Origin: Nitrosotalea sp.
GTDB taxonomy: Archaea > Halobacteriota > Syntropharchaeia > Alkanophagales > Methanospirareceae
NCBI GenBank assembly: GCA_020725315.1
Contig: DYFG01000068.1
Coordinates: forward strand, 1 to 5,833
Direction of reading: 5' to 3'
Length of the DNA: 5,833 bases
Shown piece by piece: positions 1-5,321 of the stretch; positions within the stretch are counted from its first letter, which is position 1, and each line of letters begins with the position of its first letter. Under the pieces are notes generated by a model. That model had not been told where the DNA came from. It made no database searches and saw only the letters and a program-made list of their open reading frames with translations. Position numbers and translations under genes: made by a program.

Positions 1-295
1 TTTTCCACCTCTTGCTTTTTATAGAGGCGGACTTAAACATACCATCAATTACGAAAAGCCTTATCATCCTTATCGCTCTCACCTCTCTCGCTGTGAATCC
101 AGATGAGAGCAGATCAATGTCTTCCAGCGATAAAAGGGTGAGTTTGACGGGGACTATCTCGGTATTAGAAGCGTTCTTCCCGTAGTTTTGCCGCTCTTCG
201 CGCTTCACTCCAAGCCACAGTACCTGCCCGGAATCGATGTTCATTACGTAATCCCGCCTCTGCTCAATCAGCCGTAAGAGATCGGAGGCAAACAT
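1..295 (-). CDS. DUF1670-like protein, N-terminal part (runs off left edge)
   Basis: Open frame of 98 codons from an ATG at 295 to the window edge, with no stop. A strong ribosome binding site (GAGGTGAG, read on the minus strand) lies a few bases ahead of the ATG. The segment with GQVLWLGVKREER (about residues 23-35), then IVPVKLTLLSLEDIDLLSSG and AREVRAIRMIRLF, resembles from memory the N-terminal half of DUF1670 proteins, in which a 'VPV.LT....EDI' stretch precedes a helical, HTH-like region that begins with an 'R..RLF' helix. DUF1670 has no settled function; a DNA-binding or transposon-linked role has been my impression only. The last 20 or so residues, including FVIDGMFKSASIKS, fit that family less well, so the gene may be divergent or damaged beyond the edge. 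It shares its upstream region with the regulator at 348. That the frame is coding is fairly sure; the family name is tentative. Confidence 0.6.
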   Translation of the reverse strand, partial: MFASDLLRLIEQRRDYVMNIDSGQVLWLGVKREERQNYGKNASNTEIVPVKLTLLSLEDIDLLSSGFTAREVRAIRMIRLFVIDGMFKSASIKSKRWK

Positions 296-298
296 AAT

Positions 299-306
299 CT
301 CACCTC
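299..306 (-). promoter_or_regulatory. Ribosome binding site of the DUF1670-like gene
   Basis: On the minus strand this reads TGAGGTGA, a near-perfect match to the archaeal 16S 3' end, with 3 bases between it and the ATG at 295. It fixes the start of the leftmost gene. The divergent gene at 348 has no such site. Confidence 0.7.
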
Positions 307-309
307 AAG

Positions 310-318
310 TTTTATATA
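310..318 (+). promoter_or_regulatory. TATA box for the ribbon-helix-helix gene
   Basis: TTTTATATA is a good archaeal TATA box. A transcript starting about 25 bases downstream would begin near 339-341, only 7-9 bases before the ATG at 348. No Shine-Dalgarno is present, so the mRNA is probably leaderless or nearly so. The spacing is inferred from the usual archaeal TATA-to-start distance. Confidence 0.55.
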
Positions 319-328
319 CTCGTGATAC

Positions 329-340
329 ATAAATATTTAT
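329..340. promoter_or_regulatory. 12-bp perfect palindrome, possible operator
   Basis: ATAAATATTTAT is its own reverse complement. It lies at the predicted transcript start of the regulator gene and covers most of the opposite-strand TATA box. Ribbon-helix-helix proteins commonly bind short palindromes in their own promoter, so this is a candidate autoregulatory site. AT-only palindromes also arise easily by chance. Confidence 0.35.
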
Positions 341-341
341 A
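334..341 (-). promoter_or_regulatory. TATA box for the DUF1670-like gene
   Basis: Reads TATAAATA on the minus strand. A start about 25 bases downstream would fall near 311-313, giving a leader of about 17 bases that contains the ribosome binding site at 299-306. That start point lies inside the TATA box of the opposite gene, so the two promoters are interleaved. Confidence 0.5.
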
Positions 342-347
342 GTAAGA

Positions 348-689
348 ATGAAAACAAAAACAAAAGGAATTTTTCTACCGCCGATCAGGGTAAGTGCAGA
401 ATTGATAAAAGAGCTGGACGGTCTGGTGGAGAAGTTCGGGTATCGTTCAAGGTCAGATTTGGTAAGAGAAGCTATCGTAGACAAAATATCTGAACTCAAA
501 GGCATGGAAATCATACAGATTCGTAACATCTCAAAAGAAGAGGCTAAAAGAGAGATAATAGAATACATAAAAGGAAAGAACAAAGTCTATGCATCTGAGA
601 TAGCAGATGAACTTAGATTGGATCTCTCTCTTACATTTGAAATAATAGATGAACTTTTTAAAGAGGAAAAGATTCATCCTATATCTTAG
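348..689 (+). CDS. Ribbon-helix-helix transcriptional regulator with C-terminal winged-helix-like domain
   Basis: A 113-residue probable DNA-binding regulator. Residues about 7-50 form a ribbon-helix-helix (CopG/Arc/MetJ-type) unit: a short beta strand (IFLPPIRVS), then helix LIKELDGLVEKFG, the turn YRSRSDLVREA and a second helix ending DKISEL. The S-R-S-D-L-V-R-E-A turn is the family hallmark. Residues about 63-110 look like a second DNA-binding unit, with KVYASEIADELRLD followed by LTFEIIDELFKEEKI, the layout of a helix-turn-helix and wing helix. Such dimeric proteins usually repress their own promoter and a neighbour. The start is the first ATG after a good TATA box, and no ribosome binding site is seen, suggesting a leaderless message. 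The gene is divergent from the DUF1670-like gene, and its last 11 bases overlap the end of the convergent gene. The fold is confident; the target genes are unknown. Confidence 0.88.
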   Translation: MKTKTKGIFLPPIRVSAELIKELDGLVEKFGYRSRSDLVREAIVDKISELKGMEIIQIRNISKEEAKREIIEYIKGKNKVYASEIADELRLDLSLTFEIIDELFKEEKIHPIS

Positions 690-1386
690 GCAGGAGATGA
701 GCATATTTCTCGATCCTGATTGAGCCTGCCTCTGATTGAATGAGCCACGTCATCCAGCAGAGCTCTATTGCTTTATAACCTGTTTCCAGAGCAACATGCT
801 CAACCTCTTTTATAAAATCAATATCACTACGTGGCATATTCAAGCCCACTTCCTTAAACATCTTCTCCATAACTCTTTTAACTATCTTGTCTGGCATCAC
901 GGTATCAATCCCAGCCATCATTCTCAAATATTGAAAGGTATTTATTCCCACACCCTTGATCCTACCAATGGGGTCTTCTTCCCAAATCTCAAGCTCGGTG
1001 TTTTTTGCCCAATGAATGAATGCCGCTCGGTCATCTGATTTGAGCTCCTTTTTAAGCTCAGCGAGATACGATGCGATCGCCTTTGCCACTTCCCATGACC
1101 TTCGATTTCTCCAAACTGACCTTAGAGTCTCACTGTCACTACTTGCTAAATCCTCAACGGTTTTTATCATCCCGTTATCAATAAATCTCCTCTTAAATTC
1201 TTCTACCCTTGGCACCACAGCTTGAAAGTAATTTAAACCGAGGGAAGTAAAAGACGCATCAACTATCATCAAAACCACGCTTCCATCCCACCGTTCGGTT
1301 CTTAAGCAGCGGTCACAATACCCCCTCACCTCAGGAACTTTTTCCATGTAGCTCGTAACGACCTTTTTGAGATTTAGGTTAGCCAT
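679..1386 (-). CDS. HhH-GPD-fold protein, probable DNA-glycosylase-like protein
   Basis: A 235-residue protein. Residues 141-173 carry a helix-hairpin-helix signature, G-R-I-K-G-V-G-I-N-T-F-Q-Y-L, followed by P-D-K-I-V-K-R-V. This is the arrangement of HhH-GPD base-excision repair enzymes such as EndoIII, MutY and AlkA, in which a Gly-Val-Gly hairpin precedes the catalytic Asp; Asp166 is the equivalent position. The Lys that makes EndoIII a bifunctional lyase is not seen in the hairpin (GVGINT, not GVGRKT), and no C-terminal four-cysteine iron-sulfur motif is present, so any activity would be of the monofunctional type. There is a CxxC pair (Cys24, Cys27) near the N-terminus of unknown role. 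The only other cysteine is Cys210. The ATG at 1386 is the first after an in-frame stop; no clear ribosome binding site precedes it. Its end overlaps the convergent regulator gene by 11 bases. The fold is likely; the substrate is unknown. Confidence 0.75.
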   Translation of the reverse strand: MANLNLKKVVTSYMEKVPEVRGYCDRCLRTERWDGSVVLMIVDASFTSLGLNYFQAVVPRVEEFKRRFIDNGMIKTVEDLASSDSETLRSVWRNRRSWEVAKAIASYLAELKKELKSDDRAAFIHWAKNTELEIWEEDPIGRIKGVGINTFQYLRMMAGIDTVMPDKIVKRVMEKMFKEVGLNMPRSDIDFIKEVEHVALETGYKAIELCWMTWLIQSEAGSIRIEKYAHLLPKI

Positions 1387-1420
1387 TTTTGCAATCGCTT
1401 AATCATTTTTCCCGGAAAGC

Positions 1421-1427
1421 GAATAAA
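1421..1427 (-). promoter_or_regulatory. Weak TATA-like box for the HhH-GPD gene
   Basis: Reads TTTATTC on the minus strand, 35-41 bases ahead of the ATG at 1386. This spacing would give a leader of roughly 10 bases and fits the lack of a ribosome binding site. The match is poor and other AT-rich bases are nearby. Confidence 0.25.
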
Positions 1428-1514
1428 GGCATTATCAAAAACTGTTCTTGTTTCACCCATCTTATTTGTACTGGTAGTGAACCTGAAGAAACGGAGATTT
1501 ATCGTTTAAGAGAG

Positions 1515-2246
1515 ATGAAGGAATTAACAAACTTAATAAGCGTTAATACGAGCTATTCGAAGGAGAAAGTAGTGAAGATTCTTAAGAGGGGCGGTTACGA
1601 CTGTCTTTTTATTGATTTTTCCCGAAACCAGGAGGGTTTTATGAGGGCGATAGTAGAAGGAGCGGATCCTGAGTTAGTGGTAGAGAAGATGAAGGATCTG
1701 GGGCTGGTGAAGGAACCAGAAGATACACAGGATTATAAAGCGGCTAAACCATTATTTGAATTCTTACCGTCGTTGGAAGCTACTCGTACAGCTCTGTACT
1801 GTTATAAAGAAGATGCATCCATCGTTCTCTCCAGAGATATCGCGGTGCGGATCTTACTGTTAACGGCAAGAGCGAGGATAGGCAAGATAGAAGCGGGCGA
1901 ATGGAAGGAGGTTATAAAAGAAGATATTTATTACGGGATAGAATCAGCGAGAGGTGAAGCGGAGTATGTGGCCAGGAGAGCGGGAGTGAAGGATATCTGT
2001 ATGGGTGCATCAGAAGAGCTCTTAGCCTCTCTTTCTTGCTTGGGCTTTAAGGTAAAAGAGGTCATAGTTGACGAGCCATGCAAGCCTTTAGACATTTTAA
2101 GTGAGAGAATAAAGCGAGAAATCCTCTACGGGGAATACGTAGAGGACGAAGAGGTGAGAGCGTTAGTGGAAGAGCATTTGAACTTTGTGGAGATGATTAT
2201 AGAGAGGGGGTACGAAGCTGCATACAAAAGTTGGAGTTCGCTGTAA
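1515..2246 (+). CDS. Conserved-looking protein of unknown function, 243 residues
   Basis: I do not recognise this family. The frame is open from a TTG at 1389, but the ATG at 1515 is the better start: the codons before it (ending ..EIYRLRE) look non-coding, and the TTG would leave only two bases to the divergent gene's start. From the ATG the protein begins MKELTNLISVNTSYSKEKVV, a likely helix-rich region, then GGYDCLFIDFSR. Residues about 85-185 hold a mixed helical and strand region, with five cysteines overall (30, 96, 162, 175, 189). The C-terminal 50 residues are strongly charged helix (ERIKREILYG, RALVEEHLNFVEMIIERG). It lacks a signal peptide and membrane segments, so it is probably cytoplasmic. 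Its 3' neighbour is convergent. The ribosome binding site is poor (AAGAGAG directly before the ATG). Confidence 0.75.
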   Translation: MKELTNLISVNTSYSKEKVVKILKRGGYDCLFIDFSRNQEGFMRAIVEGADPELVVEKMKDLGLVKEPEDTQDYKAAKPLFEFLPSLEATRTALYCYKEDASIVLSRDIAVRILLLTARARIGKIEAGEWKEVIKEDIYYGIESARGEAEYVARRAGVKDICMGASEELLASLSCLGFKVKEVIVDEPCKPLDILSERIKREILYGEYVEDEEVRALVEEHLNFVEMIIERGYEAAYKSWSSL

Positions 2247-2335
2247 GTAGTGATTGTTTGCCAAAATTCAGCTCCTTGGACTTCATTTAGTTACACAAAT
2301 GTGAACAAAAGCAAAGGGACGAAACCAATCCTCCT
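2247..2335. other. Convergent intergenic spacer, no clear terminator
   Basis: This 89-base gap separates two genes that converge. It holds only a weak inverted repeat (CACA..TGTG near 2296-2305, 4-bp arms) and no T-run long enough to call a terminator on either strand. Nothing else is seen. Confidence 0.4.
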
Positions 2336-2956
2336 CTACACGAGACTTTCTATAAATTCCTTCTCAAGAACCGGAGCGGGAATAATATCCAAAAACATGA
2401 TTCCAGATAGCCTCAAGATTTCCATGAATCTGCGTACATCTTCTTCTGATAAGCCGTAAAGTTCCATAAGCTCACTGAAAGGCGTCAGTAAGATGGAACT
2501 GCCAGCACTGGAAATTTTCCCTTTAGAAAATCTTGTTGAAGATACATCGCTCAAAAATCTTCTGATAAGCAGTGGAGCATCGCGTTCGGATATTTTCTTC
2601 CCTGCAATTTCTTCTCTGTTGACATGCCTCAGGTAAACTTCTTTAAAAACCTCATAAAAATCCATTTCAATGGTATCTAAGACCCATTTATACTCATGGA
2701 AAGGGGTATGCTCAGCTAACGCGGTAAAAAACTTTTTCCCTGCGTCGATCGCTTCTCTCAGCCTCTCATCCTTCAGGAAAATAGCGAGATAGGGTCTCAA
2801 TCTCGCCTCAATTAATCCCTCCTCCCTGCACAGAACAGGGATATCAGTCGAAAATCGCACCTTAAATCGTAATATCAGTAACGTTATGTAGACACCAAGT
2901 GCTTTTGCATCGTTGTCTATCCATTCCTTTCCAAACCATGGTAGAGTTTCCTTCAT
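2336..2956 (-). CDS. Unrecognised helical protein, 206 residues
   Basis: I do not recognise this gene. A GTG at 2959 and an ATG at 2956 are adjacent in frame; I take the ATG by preference. No strong ribosome binding site lies ahead of it. The protein is mostly charged amphipathic helix, with one hydrophobic stretch near the N-terminus (LGVYITLLILRF, about 20-31) too polar at its edges to be a sure membrane span. A mid part reads HEYKWVLDTIEMDFYEVFKEVYLRH and the C-terminal third has LSEEDVRRFMEILRLSGIMF. There is no signal peptide. Codon use and the unbroken length support a real gene. It starts only about 25 bases from the left end of an orc1/cdc6 remnant, so it may have been placed here by the same rearrangement. 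The function is unknown. Confidence 0.65.
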   Translation of the reverse strand: MKETLPWFGKEWIDNDAKALGVYITLLILRFKVRFSTDIPVLCREEGLIEARLRPYLAIFLKDERLREAIDAGKKFFTALAEHTPFHEYKWVLDTIEMDFYEVFKEVYLRHVNREEIAGKKISERDAPLLIRRFLSDVSSTRFSKGKISSAGSSILLTPFSELMELYGLSEEDVRRFMEILRLSGIMFLDIIPAPVLEKEFIESLV

Positions 2957-2981
2957 CACTTATATCTTGACCATTTACTAT

Positions 2982-3250
2982 GATATTGCTTTAGCGTGAA
3001 CCCGCGGATTAAGTCGTCATGAGAAAGAGTGATACCACTCTGTGCAGCTCTTGTAGCTTCTGAGAACGGAGATGCAAGATGCGCTCTTGACCTACTCCGT
3101 ATATCCGGAGAAATTGCAGAACGTTCTGACTCAAAAAGGGTGTGTGAAGAACATGTGCGGCAAGCAAGCGAGAAATTAGAGATGAATAGATTAGCTGAAG
3201 TGGTAAAGACACTACCGCTCCAATCCAAGATTCTGCTCCTGACCGTCGTG
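2982..3250 (+). pseudogene. cdc6: Orc1/Cdc6 replication initiator fragment, frameshifted
   Basis: The segment from about 3029 reads VIPLCAALVASENGDARCAL, then DLLRISGEIAER, further on KRVCEEHVRQASEKLEM, and VVKTLPLQSKILLLTV. This is the lid domain (with the sensor-2 GDAR motif) and the start of the winged-helix domain of archaeal Orc1/Cdc6. In intact proteins it is preceded by the AAA+ core with Walker motifs, which is absent here. The residues just before it should be ...HEVIPLCA; they occur in a different frame (GLSRHE, 3006-3023), joined by five extra bases (AAAGA) that break the frame. An in-frame TGA also interrupts that upstream frame (2997-2999). Similarity stops after about 3250, so the wing and the C-terminus are gone. 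This is a decayed or rearranged copy. It is not an active gene, although part of it remains open from a GTG at 3029 to 3388. Confidence 0.8.
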
Positions 3251-3315
3251 GAGTTCTACCTCCAGTTATCGCTGAGCCCAACCAAATTGAGGATCGGGTA
3301 TAGTGATAAGGGGAA

Positions 3316-3326
3316 GCTTTATATAA
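3316..3326 (+). promoter_or_regulatory. TATA box ahead of a transposase-like remnant
   Basis: Contains CTTTATATA, one of the best TATA boxes in the window. Transcription about 25 bases further would begin near 3345, where an ATG starts a short open frame (3345-3467), which could then be leaderless. The promoter is plausible, but a functional product is not. Confidence 0.35.
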
Positions 3327-3329
3327 GCC

Positions 3330-3512
3330 ATGTTTCCTATCAAGATGGTAATAACAAAATTTCCTCATATTTTAAAAAACGAGCATAAACATTACCAATT
3401 GTATGTTATTCTCGACTGTTGGTCAGCGCATACAACCAGTAAACTAAAGGAAAAATCGAATCACTAACTATCTTCACGCTGAATACCCTAAGAAGATATA
3501 ACCAAACATTTA
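3330..3512 (+). pseudogene. Remnant of an IS630-type DDE transposase
   Basis: The frame from 3330 to its stop at 3465-3467 gives 45 residues, with HYQLYVILDCWSAHTTSKLK near its end. This matches the second-Asp block of IS630/Tc1-family (DDE_3) transposases, usually 'hhllDNhshHkskkhke'. The Asn after the Asp is Cys here, which also suggests decay. A second frame across the stop continues ITNYLHAEYPKKI, about where the family has its next strand, so a frameshift is likely. The first Asp, the last Glu block (LNPIE) and any terminal repeats are missing. It is too short to be active. Family assignment is moderate; it rests on a single motif of about 18 residues. Confidence 0.45.
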
Positions 3513-3653
3513 TGGTGATTCGTAGTTAAGAAATCCTCCCAGGTCTTGGTGGTCATAGCAGGTGCAATTCCTTTACCAGGACTTCTGTCATATCCTCAGC
3601 CTGCCTGGCAGCCAGGCGGAGCCAGCGGGAGATGGTCTCATATTTGTTGCAGG
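3513..3653. other. No gene found; GC-rich palindrome near 3603
   Basis: This stretch joins the transposase-like remnant to the end of the surface-protein gene. No frame in it looks like a gene. It contains the palindrome listed at 3603-3617. Confidence 0.4.
3603..3617. repeat. Perfect 15-base inverted repeat downstream of the surface-protein gene
   Basis: GCCTGGC-A-GCCAGGC has 7-bp arms around one base; as RNA it could form a 6-bp stem with a 3-base loop. It lies about 37 bases beyond the stop of the minus-strand operon. It may mark transcript-end processing, but no T-run follows it on the minus strand, so a terminator call is weak. It could also be a leftover element end. Confidence 0.35.
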
Positions 3654-4982
3654 TTATCTCCTCAGCAGCACTACGTAAGCGACTGCCACGATTATCACTG
3701 CAACGACTATTGCTATTACGATGACCAGTGGCACCACCGGAAATGGTGGTGCTGGCGTTGGTGTTGGCGTTACAACTGGCGTAGGTATAGGTATAGGCGT
3801 TGGAGTTGGGAGAGGTGTAGGGGCGGGCGTAGGCGGCACTACTTTTACCGCGAACAATGTAAATAATGTGAAACTACCTACCTCTGTAAATGCTTCGTTA
3901 TCTTTAACTGTTGTTTCGAGTGCTTCCCACTCACCATTCTTATACTTATATATCACCGGTGGCGCATCCTTGAAATCCGCAGGGTCAAATTTTATGAAGA
4001 GTGTAATGGGCGGGTCGAACGTTGCTCCATCAGGCACGAAGTTATATGCATACTTAACACCTGTAACATCTCCAAATATAGCACCTTCAGGTATAGAAGG
4101 TAATTCAAGTTCATATTTATAAATTCTTACTTCTGATAATGGATTACCTGCAAAATCCTTAGCTATCGTTCCTTCTGGTATGACCACCTTCGCACCCCCA
4201 TCTGCGGAAGTTGCAGTGGTTGTAATTATAACCTTGCCCTGCCACGTAGTGGTAAGCCATCCAACACCCGGGGGAGGACGCGCTCCAGCGACAAAGGGGG
4301 GCTTTATCGGGAGGAAGAAGATATAATAGGGCTTCGGGTTTGAGATATTTGTAGGGACAATAAACTGGAAATTATATAAACCGCTGTCATATCCGATGTG
4401 GGCTGCTTCTATTGGAACAACGAATACGAGCGAATTTCCATCCATCAAGAAACCAGTTCTGAAGTATGTAGATGGTGAGCTGTTAACGAATGTGTAAGCG
4501 GTTGGGGCTTCGATGGTGCGTCCACTAACGGAGAATGAGGTATTTACGGTGAAAGTTCTTGAGCCGGAATCAGAGCTGTCACTTCCCGTAATCGTGTCTA
4601 TTGCTGATAGCTCACCAGCTCTAAGGTTGTCTATAGCGGAAGCGGTTGGGGAATCTGTTACGAGTATAACTCCACCACGCCATGCAGGTAGGAATTCGAT
4701 AATGGTTATTAGCGGTCTTATTGTCCCTATTTTTCCCCTCGCACCGATATCTGTGGAGAAATAGTTCGGATATTCGATAGTCTCAGCATATATGTTATAA
4801 GTAAAGCTGATGGTTCCATAGTAACCTTGCCAGTGTTCTGTTATCTGGGTTACATTTGTGAAGTTAACCTGAGCTATAAAACCACCTCTTGCTTCGTGTT
4901 GGCTTTGTGCAACTGGAGCGTTTATACTTATGAGAAATATTCCAAGAATTACGGACATAATAACCACTATTTTTGCCTTCAT
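3654..4982 (-). CDS. Secreted, membrane-anchored surface protein with Pro/Thr stalk
   Basis: A 442-residue extracellular protein. Residues 1-27 are a signal peptide (MKAKIVVIMSVILGIFLISI, then a likely cut near AQS). The ectodomain spans about 28-380, with five N-glycosylation sequons (Asn40, 43, 147, 167, 212). Residues about 245-380 contain a beta-sandwich-like unit common in archaeal surface proteins: VVIPEGTIAKDFAGNPL, then YNFVPDGATFDPPITLFIKF, then YKNGEWEALETTV and the ending FTLFTLFAV. It recalls ZU5-like domains, by pattern only. Residues 383-413 are a Pro/Thr-rich stalk (PTPAPTPLPTPTPIPIPTP), which probably spans the envelope. A transmembrane helix, about 414-440, ends in RR, the usual positively charged cytoplasmic tail. 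Its ATG overlaps the stop of the upstream gene as ATGA, and an AGGAAGAGG site precedes it. Likely role: cell-surface structure or binding. The partner is unknown. Confidence 0.85.
   Translation of the reverse strand: MKAKIVVIMSVILGIFLISINAPVAQSQHEARGGFIAQVNFTNVTQITEHWQGYYGTISFTYNIYAETIEYPNYFSTDIGARGKIGTIRPLITIIEFLPAWRGGVILVTDSPTASAIDNLRAGELSAIDTITGSDSSDSGSRTFTVNTSFSVSGRTIEAPTAYTFVNSSPSTYFRTGFLMDGNSLVFVVPIEAAHIGYDSGLYNFQFIVPTNISNPKPYYIFFLPIKPPFVAGARPPPGVGWLTTTWQGKVIITTTATSADGGAKVVIPEGTIAKDFAGNPLSEVRIYKYELELPSIPEGAIFGDVTGVKYAYNFVPDGATFDPPITLFIKFDPADFKDAPPVIYKYKNGEWEALETTVKDNEAFTEVGSFTLFTLFAVKVVPPTPAPTPLPTPTPIPIPTPVVTPTPTPAPPFPVVPLVIVIAIVVAVIIVAVAYVVLLRR
3776..3834 (-). repeat. Low-complexity Pro/Thr codon repeat (stalk)
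   Basis: On the plus strand it reads as runs of GGTATAGGTATAGG and GGCGTTGGTGTTGG-like units, which encode alternating Pro with Thr/Ile/Val on the minus strand. It creates the flexible stalk of the surface protein and could change length by slippage without breaking the frame if units of 3 bases are gained or lost. Confidence 0.55.
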
Positions 4983-5308
4983 AGCCTCTTCCTAATTTCT
5001 TTAAGCTCCTCCACCATTCTTTCGTTTCCACTCCGTATTTCTTCTGTTATTTTCGTATTCCCACTCCGTATTTCTTCTGTTATTTTCGTATTCCCACTTC
5101 GTATCTCGTTCACCATTTCTTTTGATATTCCATTAATCTGAGTTGTCAAGTTCACTATCTCTTTTGATATTCCATTAATCCGACTTATCAAGAATAGACC
5201 GAAAGAGATTATAAGTGCTTCTACAACTGCTCGGTAGCCCATTATTTCTACTATTATCCCTATTGCTACAATTATACCACATAGTATTGCCATTTTCCAT
5301 GTCTTCAT
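4979..5308 (-). CDS. Small two-helix membrane protein with hendecad coiled-coil tail
   Basis: A 109-residue protein. Two hydrophobic helices, about residues 6-23 (ILCGIIVAIGIIVEIMG) and 27-43 (VVEALIISFGLFLIS), form a hairpin in the membrane. From about 44 on the protein is a charged helix with clear repeats. INGISKE occurs at 44-50 and 58-64. Then an 11-residue unit EIRSGNTKITE occurs twice exactly (68-78, 79-89), once diverged as EIRSGNERMVE (90-100), and a last partial copy ELKEIRKRL (101-109). An 11-residue period is typical of hendecad coiled coils, which oligomerise with little supercoil. A GAGGTGAT site overlaps the stop of the gene before it, and its own stop overlaps the surface-protein start. 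The likely role is a membrane scaffold linked to that protein. There is no named family that I recognise. Confidence 0.8.
   Translation of the reverse strand: MKTWKMAILCGIIVAIGIIVEIMGYRAVVEALIISFGLFLISRINGISKEIVNLTTQINGISKEMVNEIRSGNTKITEEIRSGNTKITEEIRSGNERMVEELKEIRKRL
4984..4992 (-). promoter_or_regulatory. Ribosome binding site of the surface protein
   Basis: AGGAAGAGG on the minus strand, just ahead of the ATG at 4982 and inside the coding end of the upstream gene. With the ATGA overlap it supports coupled translation. Confidence 0.5.
5028..5093 (-). repeat. Two perfect 33-bp tandem repeats within the coiled-coil gene
   Basis: 5028-5060 and 5061-5093 are identical 33-base units. A third, diverged unit follows at 5094-5126. 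Each unit encodes one 11-residue coiled-coil repeat, so copy-number change keeps the frame. Identity at every base, including third codon positions, indicates a recent duplication. Confidence 0.9.
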
Positions 5309-5313
5309 TATCT

Positions 5314-5321
5314 ATCACCTC
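5314..5321 (-). promoter_or_regulatory. Ribosome binding site of the coiled-coil gene
   Basis: GAGGTGAT on the minus strand, 5 bases ahead of the ATG at 5308, and overlapping the TGA stop (5315-5317) of the upstream gene. A terminating ribosome would sit on this site, which favours coupled expression. Confidence 0.7.

Noticed and set aside
736..1225. Two plus-strand open frames over the HhH-GPD gene
   Set aside because: They mirror a coherent 235-residue minus-strand protein and show no family features of their own.
1389..1514. TTG at 1389 as start of the gene ending at 2246
   Set aside because: The upstream 42 codons look non-coding, and the ATG at 1515 gives a natural N-terminus with a proper divergent promoter gap.
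2250..2459. Short plus-strand open frame after the unknown gene
   Set aside because: Most of it is antisense to the start of the minus-strand coding end at 2336, and it has no ribosome binding site.
3009..3368. Minus-strand open frames over the orc1/cdc6 fragment
   Set aside because: The plus strand encodes a recognisable Cdc6 segment; the antisense frames have no recognisable motif.
2960..3653. Possible replication origin beside the cdc6 fragment
   Set aside because: No origin-recognition-box-like repeats are visible, and the initiator fragment is non-functional.
3546..3866. Plus-strand open frame rich in Trp, Arg and His
   Set aside because: It crosses the palindrome region and the antisense of the stalk repeat; its composition is that of a low-complexity shadow frame.
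3721..4122. Glycine/valine-rich open frame (GVGVGVTTG...) on the plus strand
   Set aside because: It is the antisense shadow of the Pro/Thr stalk and ectodomain of the minus-strand surface protein, which has the signal peptide, anchor and ribosome binding site.
5028..5126. Possible CRISPR array
   Set aside because: The 33-bp units are directly adjacent with no spacers and form 11-residue coding repeats.
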